This document shows positions 62,415 to 64,000 of a DNA stretch of 64,000 bases, in pieces (the stretch's first letter is position 1; each line of letters starts with the position of its first letter). The notes beneath the pieces are model-generated. The model had not been told where the DNA came from. It made no database searches and worked only from the letters and a program-made list of their open reading frames with translations. The translations under genes were made by a program, and so were the position numbers. Source of the DNA: Paramecium tetraurelia (Eukaryota; Ciliophora; Oligohymenophorea; Peniculida; Parameciidae); NCBI RefSeq assembly GCF_000165425.1, contig NW_001799355.1, positions 374,019-438,018 of the forward strand, in the 5' to 3' direction.

Positions 62415-64000
62415 TCAGCATATAAGGTCCAATATTTACAAACTTTCCCCATCGATTCTTATGATCTACCCTGACTAAACGATGTTCAATGGATTCTCCC
62501 CCATCTATTGTGAAATCTACAAACTAAGTTGAACCTCAGTTTTCAGATCGATCAATTGTACAGTATCCCCCTTGACCTTAAGCAATTATTCCTACCTCGG
62601 CAAAACATAAATCTCGTCATCAAGAACAGACGAGTCATCAAACTGCTTGCAAACAATTCCATTCTTCAATCCATCATCAGTCTGCAATTGCTTGACATTA
62701 ATGACGAATATTTTCTAAGGAAACAATCACAACTACAAATACATTTTAATAATAAGATTTGGGTGAGTTCTTCTCTATCACCACAAAGCTCCCCCTCGAA
62801 GGCAAATAATAAAGATTCTTAACACTCCAAACTTGGATCTACTCATATGTTAATGTTAAAATCAGAGTGCAAACATTAGCCATGTCCACCAAGTAAAATA
62901 GGATTTCCCCCCCATCTTTGTCCTTGTAACACTTATTGACAGCCAAAATGTTATTCAATCTAGCATGTTTCATGTTCTCACTAATCATTATTACACACTC
63001 TTTACTTATCTGTATACTCCACTGGACTCAATATCTATCCCTCATTGGCAGTTATCTTTTGTGAAATTATCTCCTTCAGGGTTCTCGAATTATAAATCCT
63101 CAAGAACCTATACTTTGGATATTTGCTCCCGAAGATGTTGAATTGCTTCAAGGGCGTACCAGCTAAGCAGACTTAATCCTTGTCCGATAAAAATGCTATC
63201 GATCTAAATTAATTAATGGAAATACGTTATTTCGCTAAAATCATCAATCTTCCAAATGTATTTCAATCTCATCTCTTCCAAACTAAATATTCTAATCATT
63301 TAATCTGATGCAAGTGTTCCAAGTTTCTTTTCATATGAATCTGCCCACTCATACACCTTCAATATCTTGATCTTCTTCATCTCACTATGATCTCTAATCT
63401 ACCCTTCTTGCGAATTCATATTCAAATTCCAAACAGTTATGATTTCCTTGTCTGACACTGTTATTAAGTAGGAGTGATCTTTAAATAAAACCACGAACTG
63501 TATTTTTGAGTACGTATTGAAATTAGCAATCTTTTTAAATCTAGGAGGGTTCTATTCAATATATTGTTTCTCAGAGACATTTATCTATTGCTTCTATTCC
63601 ATCTGAATGGGAGCCAAATTTTATAAGTTACCCTTCAAATTCTATTTCTTCCTTGGTTTCTGACTTTACTCAAACTTTTCATATTTGAACAGTTCTAATT
63701 GATTCTTAGGTATTATTTCTGACTAATAATAACGAGGTTTGGCGATAGATGCAGTCTCTTACTAGCCTTTGACTATCTGTGATTAAAATATATGTTTTTA
63801 GGAATTCTATGTCTCTACTTCTGCAGTAATGATTTAGCTCTGATTATTTGAAGATGCATCTTTTTAAGAGCTTGTAGTTTTGATTAGCTAAATTTCTTCG
63901 TTTAATTATGCACCTTCAGTTTATCCATTGTTGTTCTGTTACTCTTAAACTTAGTTTGCATCTCCTGATTATTCTTATGAAAATTATCGTTTTATAGATT
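62415..64000 (-). CDS. WD40-like repeat protein (5' end beyond window)
   Basis: Partial: enters from the right edge and ends at TGA 62415-62417, after removing introns of 22 nt (near 63203-63224), 25 nt and 28 nt. At least 500 residues are visible. The first 180 are polar, Q/S-rich and disordered. After that come beta-propeller-like repeats: IQFVVLFKDHSYLITVSDKE followed by IITVWNL, GTLASDQMIRIFSLEE, SIAFLSDKDQVCLAGTPLKQ followed by FNIF, then a long irregular repeat (EILFYLVDMANVCTLILTL, YEQIQVWSVKNLYYLP). WD40 propellers are scaffolds. The degenerate repeats make the partner impossible to guess. The adjacent membrane/coiled-coil gene follows 248 bp downstream on the same strand. Confidence 0.82.

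Overview
The window looks like nuclear DNA of a ciliate, almost certainly a Paramecium. Long reading frames use TAA and TAG as glutamine and stop only at TGA. Nearly every gene closes into one frame once GT...AG introns of about 19-32 nt are removed. The DNA is A+T rich and the genes are densely packed. All gene models below were spliced by hand, and most lengths come out as exact multiples of three. I see no rRNA, tRNA, CRISPR array, transposon or virus-like element.

Layout. 1-187 is the tail of a membrane protein. 585-4220 (+) is a Na+/K+-type P-ATPase, followed by a small multi-pass membrane protein (4305-5233). 5570-12514 is a minus-strand block: ribosomal stalk protein P0, an IQ/MORN protein, two tandem heat-shock-factor-like regulators and a GTPBP1/2-like GTPase. 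13573-21688 holds a Pumilio-type RNA-binding protein, a small basic protein (-), a CXC/tesmin protein and a Q/N-rich protein with scattered LF/FG motifs. 21896-24801 (-) is meckelin (TMEM67). 25173-33114 (+) carries a Cache-type receptor, an unknown protein, a large coiled-coil protein and a TPR-like protein.

33598-41148 (+) is the largest gene: a secreted, cysteine-rich, apparently GPI-anchored protein of about 2492 aa of the Paramecium surface-antigen type. It converges on a secreted class 3 lipase (41206-42179, -). An AGC kinase (42308-43389, +) and a copine with a C-terminal RING-like finger (44123-46638, +) follow. 46639-52264 is gene-poor, with one small unknown gene, degraded-looking coding sequence, an unexplained G+C-rich patch and a mucin-like GPI protein (49234-50040, -). 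52265-64000 is all minus strand: an F-box-like protein, a LysA-type decarboxylase, a second Na+/K+-type ATPase, a membrane/coiled-coil protein and a WD40-like gene that runs off the right edge.

Themes. Several genes concern the cell surface and cilium (surface antigen, mucin-like protein, lipase, meckelin, Cache receptor, MORN). Others concern membrane signalling (N-terminal MG kinase and copine) or gene control (two HSFs, PUF, CXC). The two ATPase paralogues lie about 52 kb apart in opposite orientation and differ in introns and in predicted cation-site residues. No operon-like logic is expected; neighbouring genes are probably transcribed separately.
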